Source: Ramazzottius varieornatus
Taxonomy: Eukaryota > Tardigrada > Eutardigrada > Parachela > Ramazzottiidae
Length of the DNA: 64,000 nt
Direction: 5' to 3'
NCBI GenBank assembly: GCA_001949185.1
Contig: BDGG01000002.1
Span: 7,592,772 to 7,656,771 of the forward strand
This document shows, piece after piece, positions 22,215 through 33,868 of this stretch. The notes beneath the pieces were generated by a model. It saw only the letters and a list, made by a program, of their open reading frames with translations. It made no database searches and was not told where the DNA came from. Position numbers and translations under genes: made by a program. The first letter of the stretch is position 1. Each line of letters starts with the position of its first letter.

Positions 22215-25200
22215 TTATAGCATGTTTCGGTTCGTGGATCGTCGTGTGGTAGTTGGAGAGCAAGCTGTTGTGCAAGTCACAGTAGAATTGCTCGAAAAGA
22301 CCACGGAGAATGGGAAGGACACTGGTTTGTTCGATGTGATGACTGGACGAGGTTTCTTCACTTCGGTCCTCAGTACTGGTGGCTTCGCAGTACTGGTGGT
22401 GAAAGCTCGGCCGGTCGCACTTCGAGGTCCAGCCACACCAGGTATCACGTTACTTCCGGTACAGCTGATTTGCACCTGTGCTGAACTTTGCAGCTTTGTA
22501 TTTGGGTTCTCAACAAACACCTAGAAGGAGATCATTGTAACATGAAGAAAACTATCTTACCGGAAGTTCCTGATTTACTTACGGTGAAGGACGTGCTGTC
22601 AGCTATAGCGCGTCGAAGGCGGATAGTACCACTAGCTGGATCCACGATCACCAACCTAGAAAAAAAGACCATACATTTTGTGGCGGTAAAAGAGAACTTG
22701 ACGTTCATCTCGTTTATGGTACTTACGGAGTATTTTCGGGTGCTACAAAAAATCTTCTAATGTTGTTCCTGCCAGCGTCAATGTCCGATGCCTATACAGG
22801 AAAGTTGATTTTAGCAGATATAATTTTGTATGGGTACTGCAGATGAAGACTTGAGTGCAACCAGCAATGATCTTCGTACCGTTACGATTCCAACTTGTGA
22901 CATAGGGAGGCCACAGTCAATAGCAAAGTTATAGTTTGGTTGATCAAACACCGGCTTGTTTCGGTTCACGTTGAGGATCCCAATGTAGACATTCGTTCCG
23001 CACACCTGTCAAAAAGTTAAGTTAGTCCATGAGAGTCTTCACTTCCTTTGGTTATGAGAAAAAGGTATTTTGTACCGTATTGTTGCCGATCATTCCAATG
23101 ACTCGCAGGAAGACAGAATCAACCGTTGGTTGGGACAAAGGACTCGCCACCGTAATCGACGCCCTGGAAAAAAACATAAGGTGTTTTCTAGCGGGCAAAA
23201 TATTTCACAAAATGTTGCGATCGATCTTACGGCGCAGCCAGGTCGAAGTAATCAAACGAGGAAGCGTCCACAATCTGGTAACGGAAAGCCGGGTCGCTCT
23301 GCAAGAATATAAACCTCATTTTTGTGCCTTCATTCTGACTGGCCAACAAGACAAACAAACTTCTTTACATTTGTGGGTAAAGTTGTGGCGACAGATCCGA
23401 CCGGTACATCCTCGTTGATATCCACCGAGACCGACTGCACACCACAGACGGCAATATCGGGCACGATGGAACCATTGAGGGTACCGCTGCGAGGCGGAAG
23501 TGGCACTTGGTCAGCGGCTTGTTCATTGCAGACAACTTGCACTTGTAGGGTTTGTGTAGAACGAGTCAATCCACCACCTTCCAGAATGATCGAAGGAACG
23601 TATGAACCTTGGAAAGTCGGGTCGACGGGCTGGGCGAAGAGCAGAGTAATGTTGCAGGTCCCAGATGAATCACAGAGAACCGGAAGTGCTGGTCGGAACA
23701 ACCTGTGGCAAAAACTCAATCATATTGAAATCCGACTGGATGTCACTTTGACGACGTGGAAGGAATGCTTACGTGTTCGACAAGGTTATTCGAAGAGTTG
23801 AAAAGTCGATGTTGGGGCTGAAGCGAGCTCGAATGGTTCCTGCTACTTGTGGACCGACATTTGCCTGACCGTTACACTGCGTCACCCTGCAAAGCACATC
23901 ATCGTCAAACCAAGTCGAACTTACTATTAATGGCCGTACAGTACTGCGGTACCTGAAAGACGTGTCGCCGATGAAAGACACGCTTGCCGGACTTCCACCC
24001 GGTCCCGAAGGTGGCGTTACATCCCGGATGGTCGCCGGCGAGACTGTACTCGCTGCTGACGAAGCACTGCAGCTCTTCAAGTACGCCGGAGTTAAGAATA
24101 CCACGACGGTGAGGTTGCCTTGCACCACCGCAGTCGTCGCACCATTGCTCACAGCCCGAACGGTCATAATCTCTTGCATGGGACTGGTCGTCGGGCAGTA
24201 GCCACTCTTCAACGTCACCACTCCGCTGCTGGGGTCCACCGTGAAGGACGGACTGCCACTCAAGACAAACTGTACCGAAGCGCCATCCGCAGCACTCAAG
24301 GATCCGACTTGCGTAGCTTGTCCGGCATAGTTTGGCACGAAGAAGGACCAATTCATGGTAGAAGACGCCGTTGGGGTGTCGTCGGAAGCGAAAGACGCGG
24401 GTGCCGGAAATGGAGTTCGGATCACGGGGGCGCCACCGCCGATCGTTCCACCGATAGTGCCAATAGGAAGGGTAGGTTGGGAAGGAGTTACCTGAAGTGG
24501 TGCAGACTGAGACGAGACCGACACTAGAGACCCTGATGGAGCAGGAAGACAAACCAAGGGAGCAGAAGGAGCCGGAGCAGCGAAGCCACCATACGAAGAG
24601 CCGGCCGAAACCAAGTTGCCGTTCGTAGGTGAGCTGGATGCGTACCCGTCACTATAGTAAGCGGGAGACGATACTAGGTTGCTGCTGGAACTACCACCGT
24701 AACTTCCCCCGGTTGGATAAGGTGCTGGCGTCGCCACAAGATTACTCGACGAAGAGCTACCGTACGTATTTCCGGACGAAACGAGGTTAGAGCTGGAACC
24801 GTAAGAGCTACCATAGGGCGCCGGAGTGGCCACCAAGTTGCTGCTAGAACTGCCACCGTAATTTCCTCCGGTTGAGTAAGGTGCTGGAGTGACGACCAGA
24901 TTACCAGATGAAGGACCACCGTACGAATTACCAGCTGAAGCGACCAAATTGGAGCTGGGACCGTAGTTACCACCATAAGGTACAGAAGTGGCTACCAGGT
25001 TGCTGCTAGAAGTGCCGCCGTAACTTCCACCGGTTGAGTAAGGTGCCGGAGTGGCGACTAGGTTTGCAGAAGAGGAACTTCCATATGAGCTACCACTGGA
25101 AGACACCAGGTTGGAGCTTGTGCCATAGTTGGCAATATACGGTGCAGGTGTCGCCACGAAGTTGCTGCTGGAACTACCACCGTAGCTACCGAAAGAGACA

Positions 25201-27488
25201 GGGGCTGGAGCAGCGAGCAGGTTTCCCGAACTACTTCCGTAGCTGCTACTGCCACTGTACGATGCAGGGGCAGGCGTAGCTACGAGGTTTCCGCTGGATA
25301 CGCTTCCGTAACCACCACCGTTGTAGGGAGCAGGTGTCGCGACCAGGTTGCTGGACGAACCGCCGCTGTAACTTCCGCCTGTCGAGTAAGGTGCTGGCGT
25401 AGCGACGAGATTGCTTGAAGAACTGCCGTAGGAGTTGCTGGCGTATGGAGTCGGTGTCGCCGCGAGGTTACTTGAACTGCTACCAGCTACAAAAATAAAG
25501 ATGACTATTCCCGCACTGATATCTATTGCTGGAGCAGACCCACCATTACCGTAGCTTCCTCCTATGGGATAAGGAGCTGGTGTAGCGACCAGATTGCTGG
25601 AACTTCCGGAGCTTCCGCCATTGTTGTACGACACCGGAGCAGGGGTGGCCACCAGGTTCCCGCTTGAAGGACTACCGTACGAGTTGCTGTATGGAGCTGG
25701 TGTGGCCACAAGGTTGCTGGAACTACCACCGTAACTTCCACCTGTGGAATATGGTTCGGGTGCAGCAACCACATTGCTCGAGCTGCTTCCGTAGCTATTG
25801 CTCCCAGTGGAATACGGAGCCGGTGTTGCCACGAGGTTACTAGAGCTACTGCTGTAGCTGGAGCCTCCGCTTGAGTACGGTGCTGGTGCGGCAACCAGAT
25901 TTCCACTGGAACTTCCGCCATAGTTGTTTCCATTGCCGTATGCGATGAGCGGCGCTGCTGTCACGGAAGTCTTGGTAAAATCAATGCGGACATTCGTATT
26001 GCAAACCTGCAAACAAAGAACATTTTTTTACCTGATAGGCCAAATGAAACGTCGGCAAATGATTCCGCCCAGACTGATTCTCAAGTGGCGCGCACGTTTC
26101 TATTGTCAATTTTTAAGCGCGGGCACGACTTTGGTGGCTGATCTGGGTGGATTCTCAATCATTGGGGGATGGGCGTATGTATACTTGGTTTTGTGTGTTG
26201 GAAGCTTGGACAGTAAACTCAATCGCGTCCGCAAAGTTAACCAAGTTGGAGGCAACGGATATTTGTCCAGTCTGCGAGTCGATGACGAAGCTACCCATTA
26301 CGGGATCGATAATCTGGTACTGGACTGGAAGACCTTGAGGGTCCACAGCCAGAATTCTCCGGACCACGGTACCAACTGGCGTGCTGTCCGGCATGGTTGT
26401 GTTGAAGGTGTTGATACTGCACACCGGTGCTCGAACCGGAGCCGGTGTCGCCACCAGCGAAGCCGAAGAACTTCCATACGACGATCCACCTACACCAAAC
26501 AAAATGCCGATAATATTATTCTTTTTGAACAAAAGAACGTCGAGCAATCGCGTGTGGCAAAATAAAATTTCTCAGAAAGGATGGAAAACAAACCTGTTGC
26601 GACAAGGGCGCTGTTGGATGGGCCATACGAAGCGGAGTAAGAATAGGATTGCTGAGTGGGTGCTGATGTGACCGAGACAACCTGTTGGACGATTTGTGCC
26701 GAGGTTGCTGGCGCAGCAGGTCCATAGTTTGTCAGGGAAGAACTCTGGCTTTGACTGGAATAGCTGTTGAAGCCACCGTATGATGTGGCGCCTCCTGATG
26801 AGTAGATGGGGGCAGGAGCTGCTGTCAAGGCGCCGTTGGTCGAGCCGTAAGAACTGACCAGTTGACCAGCAGCCGGGCTGGAGAAGGCGCTGGTGTTGAA
26901 GATGAGGACGTTGTTCAGGTTGTTATTGGCGTTGCTTGAGGAACCGGGATACTGCTGGTAAACAGAATACCCGTATGGTGCAGAAGTCAGGGTTCCGGAA
27001 GTGGGAGAGGAATAACTGTTGCTGTATTGTGTGTACTGGGAAGAAGGCGCGGAGTACTGCCTGTACGCGGCTGGCTTACGAAGTACCGCAGGTGGGTTGA
27101 CAAGTCCGAATCCACTAGCTTGAACTTGAAACATCGGGGAACCATCTTCAGCGGCCTGCAAAGACTTGAACGTTAAGAACGCTGATGGGACATTGTCGAA
27201 TGAATTCGCCCAGATCGTTTCACTGAGTGGCGCACGTCCTCAGCCAATAACAACGATAGCATGCGCCACTTAAGATGACGATCTGCGTCAGATCCTTCTG
27301 CGACGTCCCAAGAGGATAATTCTGGTTTCGACACAGATGCCAGAATTGTGCTGGATGAATTTACTCTCATCTGAATGATTCTTAATTAGTACCTGCGCAA
27401 TGAGGACTTCGGAGAAAGCGACTAGGAAAGTGGGGAATATTCCGATGGGGATCCGTAATGAGAAAGCACAGACAGCGAACCTCCACAT
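22215..27488 (-). CDS. Secreted cadherin-like protein with NLVATPAP repeat region
   Basis: Multi-exon minus-strand gene. Exon 1 (27488-27393) encodes a signal-like MWRFAVCAFSLRIPIGIF. Exon 2 (27155-26594) is Ser/Tyr/Pro rich. Exon 3 (26489-26185) contains a cadherin-type segment: NTTMPDSTPVGTVVRRILAV, then GSFVIDSQTGQISVASNL. Exon 4 (26006-23953) has about 20 units around SSSNLVATPAPYSTGGSYGG, then a PVGT/ASSTMNWSFFVPNY region. Downstream exons repeat cadherin-like motifs (VSVDINEDVPVGSVATTL; NRNKPVFDQPNYNF) and end STNRNML. A stretch near 25488-25560 inside exon 4 may be a small intron (GTAATG...TTTGTAG). It is probably an extracellular matrix or cuticle-associated adhesive protein. Family identity beyond cadherin-like is unknown. 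Confidence 0.7.
23953..26006. repeat. Coding tandem repeat, NLVATPAP units
   Basis: Roughly 20 degenerate copies of a 20- to 30-residue unit with the core S(S/G)NLVATPAPY followed by a Gly/Ser/Tyr linker. Units vary in linker length, and several are altered (NVVAAPEP, NLAATPTP, NLVSSSG). Confidence 0.8.
26082..26140. mobile_element. Palindromic MITE copy 8 (cadherin-like intron, decayed)
   Basis: The left half TCAAGTGGCGCGCACGTTTC is well kept; the right half (GCGCGGGCACGACTTTGG) is diverged. It fills most of the 178-bp intron 26184-26007. Confidence 0.6.
27224..27272. mobile_element. Palindromic MITE copy 9 (cadherin-like intron 1)
   Basis: GAGTGGCGCACGTCCTCAGCC with loop AATAACAACGATA and right arm GCATGCGCCACTTAAG, flanked by GAATTCGCCCAGATCG on the left. 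Intron of 237 bp. Confidence 0.8.
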
Positions 27489-28397
27489 GATGGACAGTAG
27501 ACAAAGTTGTCAGGGTCAACAATGAAATGTCGGTCGGAGTGCGGAGGAATGTTCGTTAGGTATTAATGAAGGTAAAGACAAAGGGAAGAACTCGGGTACG
27601 GACGCGCGCACGAGGAACAACCCGACCGGCAGGCGTCCTTTGTTGCTGTTGCTTCCCTAAAAGGCCGCACTCTACGTTCGTACAACTACTGTCAAGCCAT
27701 GCGAGAGGTAGCAATGTCGACACCGGAAGCTTAAATAACGCTTTAACGCGGTATCTGCTCGCGTTGATATTGGCATTCATACTCAAACAAACATGGCATC
27801 TCGACACCGGGAGCTCCGTAATCGAGCCGGATATTCACACACACAGCCCGCCATTCGTCATCGCCAGACGCGCGTACTTTCCTCCCCATTGTTTCTTTTC
27901 AACAAAAGCCACTCCGCACAATCTGATGAGCTTTGAGAAAAACTATCTAAATCCTGTGGTTGTTGAATAGAATGACGGCCAGCTAAACCTTAGCTCAGTA
28001 GCCAAGTCGGCGGAAGTTGGTCCTCGCGATCAACATAGTGACTCACCCGCATTGTCCCAATCCCTACAAACGTACTTCGTTAAGATACTAACTCAAACTT
28101 CTCGTACAAATTTTTAAACAAAGTATTGTAGCTCTGCCTCATGGAACGTCTGCTTCATTTTATGGATGGAAAGGAACAAGCATTACGCAGTTAGCGATTA
28201 GTCGCAAAATAATCTACAAGCTATTATGGCTAGTCAGCATTTATTAGATGATAACCGCAGAACGATACTCGACAATCTAAAATGAAACATACCAATGCGC
28301 AGATGAAACATAGAGACAAAAATTAATAGCCACGGCGTTTTACCTCCGTTGTTTTGAAGTCTTTGGGCGGCGGAATACTTGCGAAAGTAAGAAGACC
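27489..28397. other. Intergenic, nothing recognised
   Basis: A 134-codon plus frame at 27566 is low in family-like features (CCCC run, basic start) and was not accepted. It holds the 5' flank of the cadherin-like gene. Confidence 0.45.
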
Positions 28398-29298
28398 TCA
28401 TCGATTCGCGAACGTGATATTTAGTGGATTGGTTGGCGTAATTTTGAAACCTGCAAAGAGCAGTGTGAATAGTCGAGAGTTGCTGGAACGAGTGAAGGTT
28501 GATCGCGTACGGAAAGAAGGCTTACCGTTAAGGGAATCTCGTGCAGCAGCAGCTGATGCTTCGTGGTCAAACTCCACGAACGCAATGTCGTTCCGTCCCG
28601 GTACCAACCGCACTTCTTTGAAGCCACTGTGCTGACTGAAAAGGGAGGAGATCATTTCCGTGTCTTCGGTGTAGGACGGCGGAAGGTCTGTCAGGAAAAG
28701 AATTCTGTTTGGTGCAGCTTCTGCGTCGCCGTTAGTTATGGACGACGACTCAGCGAACGACGCTGCAAAATGCTCCATTCCGTTAACAGCTTCGTCCCCA
28801 GTCTTTTTCTTCTTCTTTGCAGCAGCGTCCTTATTCCCCGCGTCTGGTTTCCTCATCTTGAAGGTTCCCTTCATCTTTTGCGTTGCTTCCGATTCAGTCT
28901 GCAAACACAGATGAAAGCTATGTATGGATAAAATGCCGATCAATCAAGTAAACAACCAACCAGAGCAAAGTCAATCTTCATGTTCTTGTTGTAGAATGGT
29001 GTGCCTTGAAGGGAACGTAATGCGGCTGTTGCATGGCCAATGTCCTTAAAGACAATAAACGCCTGACCACGCATCTTAATGGTTTTTAAAGCGACGATAT
29101 CTGCACAGATGAAACATAAAGCAATCATGGACAATCGTAATTCAAGGCTGAACCGGCCTCCATTTTGCATATATAATGTGACTTACCTAGAACTGACCCG
29201 AACTGCGAGAAGAGGTGATACAGCGACTTCTTCAGCTCCTCTTTTTTCACCTTCTCGTTCAGGTTGTTAACGTACAAGGTACTGTTGGGTTGTGCCAT
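28398..29298 (-). CDS. U1A/U2B''-type spliceosomal protein (SNF family)
   Basis: RNA-binding component of U1 and/or U2 snRNPs. Two RRMs. Exon 1 (29298-29187) encodes [20 protein letters not shown] (RNP2 is LYVNNL). Exon 2 gives [20 protein letters not shown] (RNP1 RGQAFIVF) and [14 protein letters not shown]. Exon 3 starts [13 protein letters not shown], a basic/Ala linker, then RRM2 [20 protein letters not shown] and [20 protein letters not shown]. The end is PLNITFANR, like the family end MKITFAKK. The protein is complete and intact. RRM1 conservation supports hairpin RNA binding. U1A and U2B'' cannot be separated, since many invertebrates have a single dual-function SNF. Confidence 0.93.
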
Positions 29299-29583
29299 CT
29301 TGGGGAGCAAGAGTCGACGCGGAGAAAATGAGACGATCGGATAAATTATTTTTTCGAGGAAAACGCATAAGAGAAATGTGGGGGTATGGCCCACCAGAAC
29401 TATTCATGACGACACGACGGTTCTGGATCGATCAATCAAGACTTTGGCCGTGTTGATCAATCAAGCAACACCGATCCGCTATTTTTCTTTCGGGGTTTTC
29501 ACTTTTGTTCGAAAATCGAAACTCCACCTTCCTAGCGATTACTCTTGTGCTTCTTTTCAAGTGGGAACCCATCTCCGGCAAGG

Positions 29584-31125
29584 ATGGCTCGACGAAGGAA
29601 CCGGGACCCTAGTTCAGAAGAAGCGAGTGAAGATGACCAAGACACCCCGATGGAGGTTGACGAGAAAGCACCTCAGACAACGATTTTGTTTCGTGATAGC
29701 GAGCTGTCCATGTTAGAGACGCTGTTCAGCTCCGCATCGCTGAGAACTGCAGTATTCGTCAACGGCGGGAGAGGATGCGGGAAATCAAGCATTTTGCATC
29801 AAGTAACTTGCCGATGCAAGGATCCGGTCGTTTATGTTAATTGTCGATTCCATGAAACAGAAGCGCAGCTGACGGCGGACATCTACGCAAAGCTATCGTC
29901 TTTCCCCTCGCTGGCGCCTAATTTCAACAAAGCATCGCCGTGGAAGAAAGTCCCAGACATGCAGCGGAGTCTCAAGCAGTGGCCTGCAGTTTCTTTGGTC
30001 GTTGTTTTAGACGGGATAGAGTGCGTGGCGAAAGCGACCGATTTCCTACCTGGGCTGATACATCCGTCGTCCACTTCACCTGTTGCTCTTCGTTTAGTCC
30101 TTGTCAGCCGACATCCATGGCAGAGCTTCATGTTCGCGAACAGCAAAATGCCCGAAGTGATCGAAATCCCTCTGCGAAGTTATACGAAAGACGAGCTAGT
30201 ACAGCTTGTCCTCCAGGTACGGGCCGTTATGTGAACTCGCTTCCAGTTCCGGTCGCGCATTATGTCATCATTAGTACCGCAGATGTCGCTACGCAGCAAA
30301 GCTTTTCTGACGGCATGCGCGACGGGAAGTGGACAGTAGGCGATACACCGTTAGGTCGACTGTTAAATGTGCAACAATCTCTTTGCACGTGAGAATAAAA
30401 CTTAGTGGTTGTTTCCCAACGTCCGGTAGATTTTCGATATGGAAGAAGCGGACAACGAAGAAAAAGAACTGCTCAAGAGCTTTTCTACGCTAATCGTTCA
30501 GACATACTTCCCCATCACCAAAGACGTCCGAGAATTTCGAGCTCATGCCCAGCGCCACTTCCCCCGCTTCACCTCCCCCATAACGGAGGGTACAGCAAAG
30601 GCTAATCAGTCGAACATTCTTTACCAGAAGTTCCTTCCTGTGATAACGGCAGAACTCCGTTCGAATCCCGCTGACCAAGCTAAAAGCTCCTCCATGGCGG
30701 AAAGCATGCCATTGCTCATGCGATACCTTCTTGTCGCATGCTACCTGTGTTCCTTCAACCCAAGCAAAGCAGACGCTAGAATGGTGTCCAAACGTCACGA
30801 GAAAGTGCGGAAGGAAACTGGGCCTTCTGCGAGGAAGAAAGCCAAAGATAAACGGCTGACGGTGTTGGGTCCGCAGAACTTCAGCCTGGAAAGACTTTGC
30901 AGTAACTTCTTTTCGCTTACTGCGGAGCTGGAAATTAAATTCACCATGGGGCAGATTCTCTCCGGCTTGAGGACCTTATGTGGTTTGCAGCTGATATTGA
31001 GGGTCAGTGCTGAGGAGAACATAAATTTTCCAAAGTTTAGGTGTATCTGTGAGAAGAGTCGAGCAGTGCAAGCAGCGACATCTCTCGGGCTGGAACTAAA
31101 TCGTTATCTAATTGATTTGGTTTGA
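29584..31125 (+). CDS. ORC5: Origin recognition complex subunit 5
   Basis: AAA+ ATPase subunit of the replication initiator ORC. Exon 1 (29584-30215) has a short acidic N-terminus, then the ATPase: RDSELSMLETLFSSASLR, Walker A NGGRGCGKSSIL, Walker B VVVLDGIE, VLVSRHPWQSF (sensor region). Exon 2 (30430-31125) has AHAQRHFPRFTSPITEG, the helical domain LLMRYLLVACYLCSFNPSKA and the conserved C-terminal region VLGPQNFSLERLCSNFFSL, KFRCICEKSRAVQAATSLG, YLIDLV. The order and end match ORC5 closely. The acceptor at 30427-30429 (GTAG|ATTTTC) joins in frame. No lesions seen. It diverges from the SNF gene across about 285 bp. Confidence 0.92.
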
Positions 31126-31209
31126 TTTATGCTTGCCCCGCTGGTTTTTTGTATTGCCATCATAAAACGCCAGGCCTTCCGCTCAGTAAAACTCTAACGA
31201 GTGGATCTG

Positions 31210-31951
31210 CTGACGAGGGGATTATGCCTGTCCTCCGCCTTCCCGAAATATTCTGGTATGATAGAATGGTAGAGAAGAGTCTGCTCCATCATCTGAAACT
31301 GGCGTAGACTGCCGAATGAAATCCTGGAAGCCTATACAGGAACCGGAAGTGACGTCAAAATCTGGGCGGTACATAGTTAGTCAATCAAGCGGTTTGATTT
31401 CCATGTGGTTGATTCGTTGCTGATTGACAGAGCTACATCGTGCTTCAGCATGCAAGCTCATCACTTCTGTTATTGAGAATCCCTTTCTCCTCTTCTTCTC
31501 CTTCCGATAGCACCATGGATCCAGTAACTACTGCAGTAACTACTGCAGTCGGACTACGAGCAACATTCTCAACTGAGCGACCCTCCGATCGAATCTGAGA
31601 ACGTCCAGTGGCTGTATGTGGCCTGTGCCTTTGGACGGTATCGTATTTCCCGCCAGGTCGATCTGGACGTCTAAGTACAAGATCAAGCCTGAGACATGCT
31701 TTAAAATAGCGATATAACGGTGAAAGTTTACAGTACCCTTGATGAATGTCTTTAACATTCTGTCAAATTCGCTCGGAGGGTCGCTCAGTTGAAAATGTTG
31801 CTCGTAGTCGGACTGCAGTAGTTTCAAAATGTTGAAGGGGTTAACTGGATCCATGGTGCTATCGGAAGAAGAAGAAGAGGAGAAAGGGATTCTCAATAGC
31901 AGAAGTGATTAGCTTGCATGCTAAAGCACGATGTAGCTCTGTCAATCAGCA
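31210..31951. mobile_element. Foldback element copy 1, truncated by assembly gap
   Basis: Begins CTGACGAGGGG, with inverted arms of several hundred bp (for example CACCATGGATCCAG at 31512 and its complement near 31846). The middle encodes, on the minus strand, a frame containing NILKLLQSDYEQHFQLSDPP and RMLKTFIKGTVNFHRYIAI. It stops at the N run. It is a near duplicate of the next copy. Confidence 0.75.
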
Positions 31952-32001
31952 NNNNNNNNNNNNNNNNNNNNNNNNNNNNNNNNNNNNNNNNNNNNNNNNN
32001 N
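31952..32001. other. Assembly gap (50 N)
   Basis: Exactly 50 N residues between the right arm of foldback copy 1 and unrelated sequence. The gap size is probably arbitrary; the inverted repeats are the likely cause of the break. Confidence 0.98.
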
Positions 32002-32206
32002 TTTCGCCATTGTGCACGTGCTGAATGACAAAGAGATCCAGAAGAAGTCATCAGAATCAGATTCTATCCGGCTTCCTGCCGATGAAATCGGATGGGAACT
32101 GGGAAGGCTGGAAACTGTCTCGCCCCCGGCCTACGGCTCGCGGTGCGAACCATTCTTTTCTGCTGAAATTCGGCGAGGAACGGAAGAAGCGGGTTCAGAC
32201 GACTTA

Positions 32207-33147
32207 CTGACGAGGGGATTATGCCTGTCCTCCGCCTTCCCGGAATATTCTGGTATGATAGAATGGTAGAGAAGAGTCTGCTCCATCATCTGAAACTGGC
32301 GTAGACTGCCGAATGAAATCCTGGAAGCCTATACAGGAACCGGAAGTGACGTCAAAATCTGGGCGGTACATAGTTAGTCAATCAAGCGGTTTGATTTCCA
32401 TGTGGTTGATTCGTTGCTGATTGACAGAGCTACATCGTGCTTTAGCATGCAAGCTAATCACTTCTGCTATTGAGAATCCCTTTCTCCTCTTCTTCTCCTT
32501 CCGATAGCACCATGGATCCAGTAACTACTGCAGTAACTACTGCAGTCGGACTACGAGCAACATTCTCAACTGAGCGACCCTCCGATCGAATCTGAGAACG
32601 TCCAGTGGCTGTATGTGGCTTGTGCCTTTGAGCGGTATCGTATTTCCCGCCAGGTCGATCTGGACGTCTAAGTACAAGATCAAGCCTGAGACATGCTTTA
32701 AAATAGCGATATAACGGTGAAAGTTTACAGTACCCTTGATGAATGTCTTTAACATTCTGTCAAATTCGCTCGGAGGGTCGCTCAGTTGAGAATGTTGCTC
32801 GTAGTCCGACTGCAGTAGTTACTGCAGTAGTTACTGGATCCATGGTGCTATCGGAAGGAGAAGAAGAGGAGAAAGGGATTCTCAATAACAGAAGTGATGA
32901 GCTTGCATGCTGAAGCACGATGTAGCTCTGTCAATCAGCAACGAATCAACCACATGGAAATCAAACCGCTTGATTGACTAACTATGTACCGCCCAGATTT
33001 TGACGTCACTTCCGGTTCCTGTATAGGCTTCCAGGATTTCATTCGGCAGTCTACGCCAGTTTCAGATGATGGAGCAGACTCTTCTCTACCATTCTATCAT
33101 ACCAGAATATTTCGGGAAGGCGAAGGACAGGCATAACCCCTCGTCAG
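32207..33147. mobile_element. Foldback element copy 2, complete
   Basis: A 941-bp inverted repeat: CTGACGAGGGG at 32207 and CCCCTCGTCAG ending at 33147, arms of about 390 bp with only scattered mismatches, spacer about 32596-32762. Each arm carries ACCGGAAGTGACGTCA. The spacer and inner arm contain the same coding-looking minus frame as copy 1 (EFDRMLKTFIKGTVNFHRYI ... KHVSGLILYLDVQIDL). No clear target duplication (left TTA, right CCC). It is a foldback or Pack-type non-autonomous element. Confidence 0.8.
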
Positions 33148-33483
33148 CCCTATCACCTTATTGAACACTGGGCTATCACATAGGCGAGGATCACGGAGGA
33201 GTGGAAGTCGAGCGGGAAAGTGAGTAAGCGAAACAGTCTAGCTTATTATCAAGCCACATGTACATCGTTGTCACACTCATTCTGTTGTGATCTAATCTAG
33301 TCTTATTCCTTCAGCAGCCAGCAGAATTTTAGAAAAGGTTTGTGGGTTCCAGCGTTGCCGAAGGTGAAAGAAGAGGCGGGGCGGGAGTAGTGAGAGAAGT
33401 GACGGGAGCGCTCTGACGACTTGCATTCCGGACACGTTTCGTGGACTTGGATAGGCTAATCAAGGCCTAATTACAATACTCAC

Positions 33484-33652
33484 CAGTCTCGGACAGTTTT
33501 ACTCCATCCTCCGAAGTGGTTCCGCCGAGATTATTATTCGGAATGAGGACGGGCGAGGGATCTTGCCAAATGCGTGGCAGGTTAGATCGACCAACGAGGT
33601 AATGGTATTCTTGGAGTGAATCAACTTTACACTGTCTCAGTCTATCTGACAT
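33484..33652 (-). CDS. Isolated first exon of unknown gene
   Basis: ATG at 33652 opens MSDRLRQCKVDSLQEYHYLV, then RSNLPRIWQDPSPVLIPNNN and ends at a strong donor (CTG|GTGAGTA). Composition and donor quality look real, but I could not find a following exon before the foldback element. The gene may have been interrupted by the element, or may continue in the sequence missing at the gap. Family unknown. Confidence 0.35.
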
Positions 33653-33868
33653 GTTTCCGGTTGAGAACTGGTCCTCTTCAGCTATTTTTCTATCTTTAGC
33701 TCCTGTTGACTTAAATCAGGATCGTACCAACACCTGACAGTTTACGCATATGCTCACAAGGCCAACCATATCACTTTTGGATCAACGCAACAGTATCGGA
33801 CGATATCAGAGATCATTCCGAATGTGAAGCCTGATCAACAGGTGCCCGTGTTTTACTGAGGCGAAAAA

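Noticed and set aside
27566..27970. 134-codon plus-strand frame
   Set aside because: No splice support, no domain, and biased low-complexity start; it lies upstream of the cadherin-like gene on the other strand.
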